Made by a program: the position numbers and the translations under genes. 64,000 nt of DNA, taken from positions 55,658,769 to 55,722,768 of the forward strand of contig CM023538.1 of NCBI GenBank assembly GCA_013350335.1, in the 5' to 3' direction. Of this stretch, positions 33,572 through 44,490 are shown piece by piece. The notes under the pieces were generated by a model. That model was not told the DNA's origin and did not search any database. It worked only from the letters and a program-made list of their open reading frames with translations. How positions within the stretch are numbered: the first letter of the stretch is position 1; every line of letters begins with the position of its first letter. Origin of the DNA: Chimonanthus salicifolius (lineage: Eukaryota > Streptophyta > Magnoliopsida > Laurales > Calycanthaceae).

Positions 33572-36500
33572 TGTAATACCCTGCCCCAGATTAGGCGAGT
33601 TTTAGCTCGTTAATCTTATTTAACTGGTTGATCTTGAAGTTTTCGGTCAAGGCTTTAAGGAAAGCCCAAGCGAGACCCAATCCGAGGCCGTAAGCTCGGT
33701 GATCCAGCTCGTCGAGCTGGAGGGGTATTTTGGTAATTTACCACTTGTTGTGCTTATTTCTATAAATTGTGTGATTTGGTGTATATTATTGGTGAATAAT
33801 GTTCTCCTTAATGAAGGATTTACATTTCTGATTTTAAAATGAAATTATTTTCTAAAAATGATATTTAAATATCGCCCGAAAGAGAGTTTTAATTATTTTA
33901 AATAATTTCGGGAAAGAGATAAATTTTGAAAATGGTATTGGGTGTTAGACCATTTTAAGGATGATCTAGATATTTAATTTCATTACAAAGTAAGATCTAC
34001 AAATTAGTTATTTTTACATTTGTTTAAATAAGTAATTATAGGTAAAATGTGATTTTTGTTTAAATCAAGGGTTTTTAATGAGAGATAAAATCTGAAATTT
34101 TTATGGTCACCAAGGTTTTCAAAACCTAATCCATCTGTAAGGTTGGATCAAGTTTTTAAGTTTTTAAATCAGTACTCTTAGTTCAAAAATCAAATTTTCT
34201 TAATCTAAAGGACTTATCTGTAAATTTGAAAATGCCAGAGGGCTGATCTGCAAACCGTAGGAAAAACCTGCACACGCCATGCAGGCGTGCACTGCCGATC
34301 GGCCAGATTTCCGGTCATCATGGATTCCGACGTCAAGTCCCATCGCTGCATGCACAGCGGATTTTCCGGCCGGCGAATGATGAACCCCGTCCGTCCCGTG
34401 CCATCGTCGTCGCTGCTCGTGCAGCTGATTTCCGGCATCTCTCCTCAACCCAAATCCTATAAATTCATCCTTCCTCATTCAGTTTGAACTCCCAGCAGAA
34501 TTGCATTTCCTTTCTCTCATCTCTACTCTCTTGCTCTCTGTTTAAATTCCGACCGACCGACCCTTGCTTAGTTTCTGTTTTTTCAATAACAGTAAGCTTA
34601 AAGGGAGCTTTGCAAAAATCCGAATTTCAAACCAGGAACCAAAACCAAGGTATCCATTGTATTCCTCTTTGAATTCTAACTGGTTTTGAATCAAAAAAAT
34701 TGAATTTTGACCCTGTTTTGATGGAGAAAAACCATTTTTAAAATCTAAGGAAAACCATGGTTTTATGTACCCGTGAGGATTTGACCTCAAAATCGGATGA
34801 CCCTTTGAGCTGCTGAGCTCCAAACCAATCCCTGTAGAAAGAGGACTCCCAGAGGAGTCCATCAAACCAGACCGATGTGAAAAACGAATCCGGGAAGCCC
34901 TTCCTTTCTGGAATCACATTCCACCATTTTTCTGCCGTGACTGTCTGCTGTTGCAGAAAGTTGGAGACGACGGCTCTCGGAAGGTCCGAGAGTCGTCCTT
35001 CGGAAGGTCCGAAACTTCGGACGGTCTGACCCTCGGACGTTCCGAGCTTCACCCTGAAGCCCAGCACGCCCGAGGCGAACGTGACCCTTCGGATGCACCG
35101 AGCCCAGCTCGGAAGGACCGAGCCCCTTCGGAAGGTCCGAACCTAGTCTTCTGACGTCCCGAGCCTTATAGACCCACCGAGACTGCTGTTTTCTGTTTTT
35201 CCTATTTCGGATAGACTTCGGACGGTCCGAGACCCAGTCTTCGGACGATCCGAAGTCAGGCCTCAAGTTCCGAGGCCAGTGACTCAATTTAGAATGGCTC
35301 AGATGATCCGAAGCCACTGCACCCAGTTCCGAGGTGATGTTCCGAGGAACACTATTTTAAAATGATAAAATATTGTTTGATTACTGTTTTAATCTTGATT
35401 ATTGATTATTTAATGTGTTTGTTTATTTGTTATGTGTTATACCCCCCCTGTTAATTAAAAATGTACTAACCCTTTTACCTCTTATTATTTATAGTGTAAA
35501 TACTATTGTATACGCTTTCAGTCCGACACTAGTCGGGAACTGAGTGATTCACTTTCAGGACGACACTATAGTCGGGCACTGAGTGAGCTCGAGGCCTACT
35601 CAAAATGTCAGCTCTGATCCATATCTAGAAGACAACCGAGAAGTGACCCGAGGATCTAGACCTTACTCAATAAGTCAATCTGGTCAATGCCCAGAAGACA
35701 ATATGAGTTTGGACTGAGCCCCTTATGTTTATTATATTATTATCTTGTGGATGATTAAAAAGGGATAGAAACCAAGTAGGAGACTCATTCCATTAAAGCC
35801 GGATATTTTATGGGAAAACAGGTGATTTCCAAATACTACGTATATGTACGTATTTATTATGTATATTGATTGTGCGCTTGTATGTTGTTTGACAGAGACC
35901 GCGAAACCACACGATCACGGTGAGGGAACTTAACTCTGCAGATTTTGTAAACAGGTGTTATTTTGAGCAATAAGTGGTTTCGGTTTTGATGAACCCACTC
36001 ATGTGCCTATACATGATGCACTATGGTAAGAGTGCTGTGATGATTTGATATTACGGTGTTGACCGTATGTGTATGTAAGACTGCTTCCACGTATTTGGGC
36101 TATTGAACCAATATCGGCCATATGAGAGATGGTTTATGTCTACTGGACCATGGGCAGACCATGCTGTCGTCAGTTGCTGACTTGAGGGTGTCAGTATCGG
36201 CTAAGTTTAAGAGCCGGAGATGTACTTGTAAGGATGTATTTTGACCGTGTCGGACTTAATACTGGTCTCAGTGTAGTCGGCAGGCGTTACGGTGGATGAT
36301 GGCAGTGATTGATAGCTGATGATGTTATTATCTTATTTGAGATTATGCTTACTGTTATCAAGCATGTGATATTAACTGTTGTTAACCTGTTTTACTATTT
36401 ACTTAATGTGCGTTGTTAATTATCCTTCACTGGGCTAGTTAGCTCACACCACTCACCTTTCAGGCGATGAACCCGAGGAGGAGGACCCTCTCTTTCAGGC

Positions 36501-36908
36501 TTAGGGCGTTTGAGCTAAAGCAGTGTTTTGAGATTCCCCCGGAGAGGAATGCCTTGATCTTTCTGTTGGTTCTTGGAACCATTGTTTTTCATTAAGTGCT
36601 GGATGTGGTACTTAATTTATGTTGAAATGTTGTAATCGGCTTTGTGGCCGTTTGAAACAATATGATGAATCAAGGTTTTGTAATGATGATTAATGGTTGA
36701 TTTTGTTTAATTATGTGTTGTTATTGCTTTGTCTATGGGGCAGGCATATGGTACATGTTTGAGTCCACTTGACGGGCTAATGTGTAACCGCTGGGCCTAA
36801 CTGTTGATCCGACCCAGTAAGAATGCTTGTAGTTTAGTTTACGTATTTTTCAAAAAAAAAAAAAAATCGGTCGCGTTCTGGGCCCACCGGTCGGGTCGGG
36901 GCGTGACA
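33572..36908 (+). repeat. 3' LTR, 3337 bp
   Basis: It is colinear with the 5' LTR throughout and two bp shorter, with scattered substitutions. The TATAAAT box is at 34458-34464 and the palindrome array at 34976-35312. In this copy the hairpin before the array has one stem mismatch, and the last array unit has one change (CTCAGA). It ends GTGACA at 36908, followed by the target copy AAAAC. Confidence 0.93.
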
Positions 36909-36913
36909 AAAAC

Positions 36914-38142
36914 CATCTAATTCTTCGCCGTTAATATCCCAAAATTTATTGACACTCTGGTAAATTTCTGGTAAATTCTCGATAAAATCACGTTAAAAAC
37001 GCAATAAATGATAATATCACAATAAAATCCTGATAAATTCCCGGTAAATAATCGGTAAATTCCTTATTAATACTTTATTTGTTGATATTTTCATTTATTA
37101 TATTTTTGTTATTTTTAAATATTATATTTTTTGCAATATTTTACTGTTAATTTCCTGGTAAAAATTCGAGAATTTAAAAATATCTTGATATTACCAATTG
37201 CGGTTAATATTCCAAGAACGATATTTATATTTATGACAATGGTTACAATGTCCCATTTCATCCATTTGTCAAATCATTGTGGGCCTCATTTCCTTGAAAA
37301 TAGGTCTTTTGCTATCTATTTACTATAGATGTGAAATTGTTAATTTTCATACTTGGGTATTATTTATTTCTCACCTTGGTTTCTTGCAAACCATAAATTA
37401 CCCATTTCACATGACCTAATTCAGAAAATTTCATGAAATTCATTAGACCTATATGTTTATTCCAATTCTAATTATAAATCGATTTTTTTTTGGTTTGGGT
37501 ACTGTTGCATGTGGGGTCCAACTTTGCATCCTCTTCTCACACCCATCAACCTCTGATGAATTTTATATCTACCCGTTTGAATCTATTTTAAGTTGATCTC
37601 ACATTTGAATTAAAAATCTATTCAAAATTAACTCTATTTTAACCGTTAATCTTTGAGCTCTTAAGAAACATGAATTTTTCAATTCCAATAAACCTGAATT
37701 TTTACGAGAATATCATCATGTAAATATCTTTCAAACCCACCCCTCCCCATGCAATGGACTCTATCAAAAACTATAGGAATAATGAGCGACATCTTTCTCG
37801 TGACCGCGATACCATAATCATTCGATTTTCCTTTCATAAATTGAATTCACATTCACTCTTGTTATTATTGTCATTATTATTATTTCTAAGTTCGATCATG
37901 TAATGATCCTTACTCTTTCAAAGGGAGTTCCATAATAAAAATTTCATAAATGACACTGTTTTGCTAAGTATGGTCCAATTTCATTTTAAAGAACAACAGT
38001 TGAGACTCATCACAATTGTAAATATCAGTCGATGCATAGAAAAATCGGTGTTATCATCCATGTTGGCATAAATCTCTCTTACAATTACTTGCATAATGTT
38101 TAAAAAACATGACTTATAAGAATTTTTTAATTTTTATTTCTT
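36914..38142. other. AT-rich intergenic, nothing recognised
   Basis: No gene is supported. Near 36960-37080 the short words GGTAAAT and GATAAA recur in a low-complexity pattern. Confidence 0.4.
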
Positions 38143-38306
38143 AAATATGGTATAGTTCAACTGGTTGCCTCCCACCTTAGAAAGCGGGAGTTGCGGGTTT
38201 GAGTTCTTATGGCCTAACTTTGGTGTGCCTTAGGAGTAATAGGCTATCTATGAAAGTTTTATGCTGGACATCCCACGGTTTTCCACACGTTAATTAAAAA
38301 AAAAAT
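38143..38306 (+). mobile_element. tRNA-derived SINE (family A)
   Basis: It has box A-like TAGTTCAACTGG and box B-like GCGGGTTTGAGTTC, the family words AACTTTGGTGTGCC and CGGTTTTCCACACG, and a poly(A) tail at 38296-38305. No clear target duplication was found, so the ends are approximate. Confidence 0.72.
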
Positions 38307-38309
38307 TAT

Positions 38310-39170
38310 TTTATTTAATTTATTTTCGATATTATAACGACCCATATGCATCATATAATCAACAAGTAGCCCATATCATTCAACATGTAAAATTATATTC
38401 ATTATCACTGAAAAACAAATCATGAAATAGTAGGTTTAGGTGTCACATTACCATGGTCTTGTCCTTGGTCTGTACCTAATGGCGTGTGGGGTCCATCTAC
38501 CAAAGACCAAAGCCATCTGCACTTCATAAAAGAAAAAAATATCTTTTCAATATATTCAATTAAGGTATTTCTTTTTACCAATTTTAGGTGGACAAGCAAT
38601 GACTCAAGACAACTTAATATTAGATGCATGGCTCAAATATATTATTTGGTCTGCATCAATTATTAGCAGTGAATATTCTCTAATCATACAAATATTTCTA
38701 TTGTAAAAAAAATTATTTATCAATGATGATTGTGATGAGTTTATTAGAAGTGTTTACGTTTGAATATGTAATCTATCAAAAATATTTGGATCGGACCAAT
38801 CACAATGGTGATTGATCATGACTTTATTGATTTTCAAAATATTTTTTTGGTAATCTATTCGAAATAGATATTTGAATCGACAAATTGTCATCATCATTGG
38901 GTGGTCCAACATTTTAATGTGTAGAAGATCATTTCACTTTCACGAATACGATCAAGTAGTAAATGGATTGAACTCATAGTTCCAATGCAATTGTATAAAC
39001 GATTCATAGACAATAAAGATTATGATTTATGAAACAATTTGCCAAATTCAATTATAAATGTTCCTGATCGATCATCATAAAAAACAATAATAATATAATT
39101 CTATCTCCTGAAGTTGGATTTAAATTTTTTTTAATAGACCAACAATAATATAAAATGTGATAAAGAATTT
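38310..39170. other. AT-rich intergenic, nothing recognised
   Basis: No gene or RNA supported. Confidence 0.4.
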
Positions 39171-39175
39171 TATTC

Positions 39176-39234
39176 AATTAGGGTTTTACGCTAGGTATCC
39201 CGCGGTTTTCCACACGTAAATTCAAAAAAAAAAT
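39176..39234 (+). repeat. SINE family A, 3' end only
   Basis: The words TTTTACGCTAGGTATCC and CGGTTTTCCACACG, followed by an A run, match the last 60 bp of the family A copies at 38143 and 49015. The 5' part is absent, as in 5'-truncated retroposed copies. Confidence 0.65.
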
Positions 39235-39588
39235 TATATATATATAAATCTTAAATTCTAAATAAATAAAATAAATGATTTCAATAATTATTATTATAAT
39301 AATAATAAGAGGTAAGGGAGTGGAATACATCTGCCAATATAAAATAGTTTTTAAAGAAATCTAATGGGTCTCGTGTCCAATATTTTAATCTTCAAATAGG
39401 GGATTATTGAGAGTAGCTTGGAAAATGAAAATTGCAAGAATTATCAACAATGGTCAGTCCATCTACCAAAACTTGTTCACCGGTGTCCTTGACTTTTCTG
39501 CCGTGACCAATACGTGACAGTTGAAACTTGGGTATTCTATTTTTAATTTAAATTTTTTAAAAGATGAATTCTTGGGTATTTTATTTTT

Positions 39589-39668
39589 AATTTACGTGTG
39601 AGAAATCGTAGAAAACCCAGCGTAAAAACCCCACAAATGATACCCACTACCCTTAGAGCACACCACAT
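39589..39668 (-). repeat. SINE family A, 3' end fragment, minus strand
   Basis: The reverse complement reads CTAAGGGTAGTGGG and then TTTTTACGCTGGGTTTTC and CTCACACGTAAATT, the family A 3' end. A 20-odd-bp near repeat of the left flank (39522 and 39571 regions, both CTTGGGTATT) is also present. Confidence 0.55.
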
Positions 39669-39669
39669 A

Positions 39670-40260
39670 AGACTAATATTTTTACTATTAATATAAGATA
39701 TTGAATAGTATATAAATGATCCAGACTTGTACATAGTAAAATGCTAGCTACTATACTTGAAATATTGGCCCTTTATATATTAGACTTTGAAAATTCATTA
39801 TTCTAATATTTTTTTGGGAAAATAAAATAATAATCCAGTGCCAAGTCTAGAATTCTGTTCATCGATTATAAGAATGACAGGCCTCATCACCATTGAATTG
39901 CAATTGTAAAAAAAGGATATTCAAGCATTGAATTTGTACTTGATGACTTTCTCATCTTCCTAAATTTCAACAAAGTTGAATCATTAGTTACTTGGAGGAA
40001 AAAATAAGGTCTAGAGATGTTGATTTGTCATAAGATTTGACTGATTAATGAAATTTCTATGTTCAACCATAAGAATACATCGGTTGGTAGGTTTCAAATT
40101 AACTTGAAATGTTGTTTGATTAAACAATATTAATCATTTGATTAAGGGTTTCTAGTTGACTACAAACATTGGTGATAGATCACATTGGATGAGCCCATGT
40201 CTCATTTTCCATTCCACACTTAGTATTGTTGACCATCACGTACAAGTTAGGAATGTATGC
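39670..40260. other. AT-rich intergenic, nothing recognised
   Basis: No gene or RNA supported. Confidence 0.4.
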
Positions 40261-40264
40261 CTTT

Positions 40265-40447
40265 TTTTAATGACTAAGTCCAGGTCTTTTAGAAAATTCG
40301 ATTAATTTTCAGAATATTTACAAGTCTCTTTATCTACAAATACCGGATAACTCTACAGATAGTAGCTCTTTTAGGTAGACTGGGAATCAAATTCAGGATT
40401 CCCACTTTCTGAAGTGGGTTCTTGGCCATCACTCCAACCGCTTTCAC
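40265..40447 (-). mobile_element. tRNA-derived SINE (family B), minus strand
   Basis: On the minus strand there is a box A-like GGAGTGATGGCCAAGAAC and a box B-like GAATTTGATTCCC, then a body ending CTGGACTTAGTCATT and a short A tail (T run at 40262-40268). The head resembles those of the copies at 41066 and 63444. No target duplication was recognised. Confidence 0.6.
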
Positions 40448-40449
40448 AA

Positions 40450-41048
40450 AGGCACTATTATAAAATAATTTATTAAAACGAAATATCATTTTTACTTTCC
40501 CATTCAAGTTTGATAGAGTAAAATTTAATTGTAGAATTCAAAAAAAAAAAAAAAATCTACTATAAGTAGATGGAAAAATTATGCTCAAAACTCAATAATT
40601 GTTACCTCCCTCCATATTAAGAATGTAATAAAATGTTAGAGTAGTAATTGTTGAATTCATAAGAGCATGTAATATTGGTGGTAAGTGTTCTTTATTGCAA
40701 ATAAAGATTTTAAGTTTGAGTGGCATTTGTGTTGGATAATAGTTAATTGGTAAAGATATGATTTATCAAATCAATTTATAAGTGTTGACTCTAAATAAAT
40801 AAATTATTTTGAAAATAAAATTAATAGATTATTGATAAAATACTAATTTGAAACTACTAAAGTTTTGATGTGCAAGTCAAACATGTTCAAATGAAACTTA
40901 GATTTTGTATGGATGAAAATGAGGTGTCTGATGATTTGAGAAACTGGTTAGATGTTGTTTTAACTTGGATACAGTCTAATTAATGATAAACATAAAAAGA
41001 TGGACTATTTAAAGAATATTTTTAATTTAAGTTTCGCTAAGTCATTTT
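40450..41048. other. AT-rich intergenic, nothing recognised
   Basis: No gene or RNA supported. Confidence 0.4.
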
Positions 41049-41065
41049 AAATAAATGAGTAATTT

Positions 41066-41251
41066 AACCCAAAGAGTTTAGAGTGATGACGAAGAACTTA
41101 CCTTATAAAGTGGGAGTGTTGAATTCGATTCTTACTCGACTTCAAAGGGTCACTCCCTCTAGAGTTACTCAGTATGTGTGGATAGAGAGACTTCTACGTA
41201 CTCTAAGAATTAGTCAAGTATTTAAGAAACTTGAACACTTTAATCATAAAA
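41066..41251 (+). mobile_element. tRNA-derived SINE (family B) with target duplication
   Basis: The flanks AAATAAATGAGTAATTT (41049-41065) and AAATAAATGAGCAATTT (41252-41268) differ by one base, a 17-bp target duplication. The head has GAGTGATGACGAAGAACTT (box A-like) and GTTGAATTCGATTC (box B-like). The body includes GGTCACTCCC and AATTAGTCAAGTATTTAAG and ends in an A run. The complete head, body and tail make this the reference copy for family B in this window. Confidence 0.85.
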
Positions 41252-41279
41252 AAATAAATGAGCAATTTGACTCTGACTC

Positions 41280-42300
41280 AATTTAATCTGAACCAAAAAT
41301 GAACCCGAATTGACTCACCGAGTCAGAATCTAACCCAAGTAGAGCATTGCCAGGTACAGCATGGGCCTAAATCATCAACAGGGGCCCATCATCCGTGGGT
41401 TCTAGAAATAAAGGCGAGACGGCCGCATGCAAAGCCAAAAATCTTCTTCCACCTATTGAATAAAGAAAGTCGTCCACTGCGTCACGTTTTCAATCATTTT
41501 GACGGTTTGCCCTTCCCGTGTGAAACCATCCACATATGACAACGGAGTGCGTCCGCCACACTTATAATCCCAAACGTAGCTTACTTTTAAGTATTTTTTA
41601 TGATTAAGGTATTAAAGTATTCAGGTCTCATAAAGTACGCGACTACTTTCCGATACGTAAATGTGTATAAATTATTGGGCCCATGGCCAGCAGATTGTAA
41701 TGGATTAATCATATGGTGATCTTTTTCAATTCCTATCTTAATTGTATTAACGGTTAGATAATTATATATGACAGAAATGTGTAGAGATATCGATAGTTGT
41801 AGACAAAAGAATAAGTTTAATGCTTCTTAATATCAAAATGGCAGTGTCACTATTACTTTCTTTTACGTGACTCACGTATTGAATATATAATTCAAATCAC
41901 AATGAACTAATGACTTTCTAATTACGGATTAGACATCAATGACTCCAAAAGGCAAATTGAAAATTTATAAGTGTGTGATTGACAATTCTGGAGTTTCAAA
42001 AATTAGAACTTTTAATCTACCATAAAATCATAAATTTTAATATATGCAATAGGTAGGTTATAAATTAAAATTAAATATGTAAAAAAATAGAAGGTTATGA
42101 GTCATAGGAGACAAGCTATGTAGGTGTATCTCTCTATCATCTAATTCTGATCATTCAATTAAAACCCCCCTCAGGGTTTTTCTTCTATAGCAATAATTAA
42201 TCATTTCATCCTTTAAAGATAATCAAATAATAAGATTTTAATCTTAATAGATTTTTCCCAATTATCTAAATTTAAAATTTCTAATATAATTCAAATATAG
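41280..42300. other. Intergenic, nothing recognised
   Basis: No gene or RNA supported. A block at about 41340-41580 is less AT-rich but has no recognisable coding content. Confidence 0.4.
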
Positions 42301-42428
42301 AATGCGGGAGGTTGCAAGTTCGAGCCTCATAGCCTAATTTTGATGTGCACTAAGGGTAGTGAGCTCACTCGTGGGGGTTTTACGCTGGGTATCCAGCGAT
42401 TTTCCACAGGTAAATTCAAAAAAAAATA
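42301..42428 (+). mobile_element. SINE family A, 5'-truncated copy
   Basis: It starts within the tRNA-like head at GCGGGAGGTTGCAAGTTCGA (box B) and continues with the family A body and the ending GGTTTTACGCTGGGTATCC, then a poly(A) tail. Box A is absent. Confidence 0.7.
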
Positions 42429-42429
42429 T

Positions 42430-43110
42430 AAAAGAAATTGCACGATGATCTAGCATCACAAGTTCAGCATTAAAAGAAATCCTACCATAAACCATAAGTC
42501 ATATTTTTTTAAAAAAAAAGAAAATAATAAATCCTTCATCACAAACAATAATTCAACCATTTTTACAATTTTGATCTAAATTTTAGCTACATTAAAAGTC
42601 ACCATCTTTCTTTCATTTATCACATTCTATGTATATCTAAAACATGTAACGTTTTATTCTAGAAAGTAAAGGGCAACTAGTAAATTTGTCAAGTTTGATT
42701 ACTTTGTTACCATAATTCTATCTTAGACTTTTTCTATTAAATCTTAATACAACTGCCTTTTAAATGGGTCTTGAGCCACAAATAATTGAGGAGCTATAAG
42801 TAAGGTATTATGAAGTTTCTCCTATATCTAATAATTTAATTCTTTCCTTTAAAGTTTTTAAAAATCAAAATCTTATATTTATTGAACTTTAAAAACTAAG
42901 ATTGCATACTTTGAATTAACAATTAATGGCGAAACTTTACATACTTTATATTTAAAGTAATCATCTATTGAATATACTCAATTATATACAACTCAAATTT
43001 TGACAAGGAATATCGTAACTCATTTTATTAGTCTTCCTTATGAGTTAGTCTTCAGCCATGTGAGACTTTAAAAGATTAAAAAACTATAATCATCATAAGA
43101 ATAAGCATTT
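42430..43110. other. AT-rich intergenic, nothing recognised
   Basis: No gene or RNA supported. Confidence 0.4.
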
Positions 43111-43117
43111 GCACATA

Positions 43118-43283
43118 TCAAGAATCTCCTCTCATGAAGGGTGGTATTGAATTTTATTCATGTTCAACCTCTCTGAGCCACTCCTCATGTGGTTATTCCT
43201 TATTGCTTGAATTCGGTACGTGTGAATAAGAAGGTGTGCACATGTCTTAAAGACGTCTGAATACCTTCGATTATTAAAAAAAT
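43118..43283 (+). repeat. Probable SINE family B copy, diverged
   Basis: The order of short words (CTCATGAAGG, GGTATTGAATTT, CCACTCCTC, CGGTACGTGTGAATAAG, CTTCGATTATT and an A run) follows the family B copy at 41066. Target duplications were not recognised and the similarity is weak, so the assignment is tentative. Confidence 0.42.
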
Positions 43284-43489
43284 ACATGACTTTCCATCTA
43301 ATAATGACAACTCATATTGGATTCTACTCCTACTCTGAACCCTATTCACATTGCCGCTGACTTACAAATTTATGTCAAAGTTGACATTCATAGAGTCATA
43401 TACGTGTTGCCTTACTGCCATGCATCATACAATACAGACATGGGAAACCATCAGATGGTGGAAAACGCACACCGTAGTCCTCACTATCT

Positions 43490-43605
43490 ACAATTCTCCC
43501 TCCAAATTCTCACCCTTCACTCCCAGAATTCACCATTTCTCTCCTTCGCCAACTGACCACTTCTCACTTTCTTCCTTTCTTCTTCACTATTTTCTCAAAA
43601 TTCAG
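43490..43605 (+). promoter_or_regulatory. CT-rich probable 5' leader of the MPQVDLETL gene
   Basis: This pyrimidine-rich stretch directly before ATG 43606 is typical of plant 5' untranslated regions. No TATA box could be assigned with confidence further upstream. Confidence 0.4.
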
Positions 43606-44490
43606 ATGCCGCAGGTTGATCTTGAGACACTATTAGTATGCGGGGATCGCAAGATCGTATGCGAGACGTTGATCGACGGCGAAGGCGACGGCGAAGCCAC
43701 GGAGGATCATAAGCCAATTCCACCACCCGACTTCCCGGCAGATTCCTTCCGCCTTCCTACTCTCAAAGACGAGATCGATTGGGTGGAGCGCAACGCCTTC
43801 TACGAGCGAAAGAATTCCACTAAAGCCTCCACCGTACCCAATTCAGGTAATCTCTCCTCACAACGCCACACTCACAAGTCCAAGGCCTCCGTCATCGGCC
43901 TTCCGAAGCGCCCCGATTGTCGCCAACTCTGCCAAGCCTCACGTCGCAATTATCGCCCGCCGAGCACTCGATTCTTCCCAAAACCTGCAGGAAAGCCTCC
44001 GTCCTCCGTGCCCGAAGCTGAGCCTGGCTCTCCTAAAGTCTCATGCATTGGCCGGGTGCGGCCCAAGGAGAAGGCCCAGCCCCGCCTCTCCAAGGCGTCG
44101 AGCCTTCGCCGCCGCCACCCGGGGTTTTGGGGAAAGTTCATGAGGCTTCTCGGCCAACGGCGGAAGCACCCGACTCAGTCAGAGGAGAAACCGCCGGCAG
44201 CACCCGACATGTTTCAGATTCCGTCCAACGGAGAGAAGGTTGTTCCGACGGTCGAGTATCATATTCCGGCACTCGTGCCACCGAGTCTGGGAGGAATGAA
44301 CAAGCTGGCGTCCGGGAGGCGACCGCCGTCGTGGGGCGGAGAAGATGACGTTGACATCGACGTCGTTGATGTACACGTGGAGGGAACTGATTCGAAGTAT
44401 TCTCATACGGTCTGGAGCCGGCGCGGGACGGTGGGCTCGCCCGTGGATTGCGGTCGCGAGTGGGAGTGTGTGGGGCCAGCTACTGTATGA
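43606..44490 (+). CDS. Conserved plant protein of unknown function (MPQVDLETL family)
   Basis: This is a single exon of 294 codons. The N-terminus MPQVDLETLLVCGDRKIVC is a hallmark I recognise from uncharacterised plant proteins. It is followed by a conserved block PADSFRLPTLKDEIDWVERN with AFYERK (residues about 46-70), the short motifs KASVIGLPKRPD, FFPKPAGK and KVSCIGRVRPKEKA, a basic aromatic patch GFWGKFMRLLGQRRK (about 167-181) and an acidic C-terminal region. No enzyme motif, signal peptide or membrane helix is seen; it looks largely disordered and basic. The frame stays open upstream to 43351, but that part is CT-rich, reads like a 5' leader and lacks family motifs, so ATG 43606 is preferred. 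The gene is GC-rich compared with its surroundings. The function is unknown. Confidence 0.8.
   Translation: MPQVDLETLLVCGDRKIVCETLIDGEGDGEATEDHKPIPPPDFPADSFRLPTLKDEIDWVERNAFYERKNSTKASTVPNSGNLSSQRHTHKSKASVIGLPKRPDCRQLCQASRRNYRPPSTRFFPKPAGKPPSSVPEAEPGSPKVSCIGRVRPKEKAQPRLSKASSLRRRHPGFWGKFMRLLGQRRKHPTQSEEKPPAAPDMFQIPSNGEKVVPTVEYHIPALVPPSLGGMNKLASGRRPPSWGGEDDVDIDVVDVHVEGTDSKYSHTVWSRRGTVGSPVDCGREWECVGPATV

Larger units (their letters stand above)
24870..36908 (+). mobile_element. Complete Ty3/gypsy chromovirus-type LTR retrotransposon, 12.0 kb
   Basis: Two LTRs (24870-28208 and 33572-36908) begin TGTAATACCC and end GTGACA, and the 5-bp target duplication AAAAC flanks the element at 24865-24869 and 36909-36913. 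The interior has a primer site, an extra zinc-knuckle ORF, a gag-pol frame (29026-33561) and a purine tract. Domain order is gag, protease, RT, RNase H, integrase, chromodomain-like end, which is the gypsy order. The chromodomain-like C-terminus and long LTRs point to the Tekay/Del group of plant chromoviruses; this placement is inference. Two in-frame TAG codons interrupt gag-pol, so this copy probably cannot supply its own proteins. In the first 170 bp I count six LTR differences, so the insertion is not very recent. Confidence 0.95.

Noticed and set aside
43351..43605. In-frame 85-codon N-terminal extension of the MPQVDLETL protein
   Set aside because: The extension is CT-rich and low in family motifs, while the internal Met begins exactly at the conserved N-terminus.
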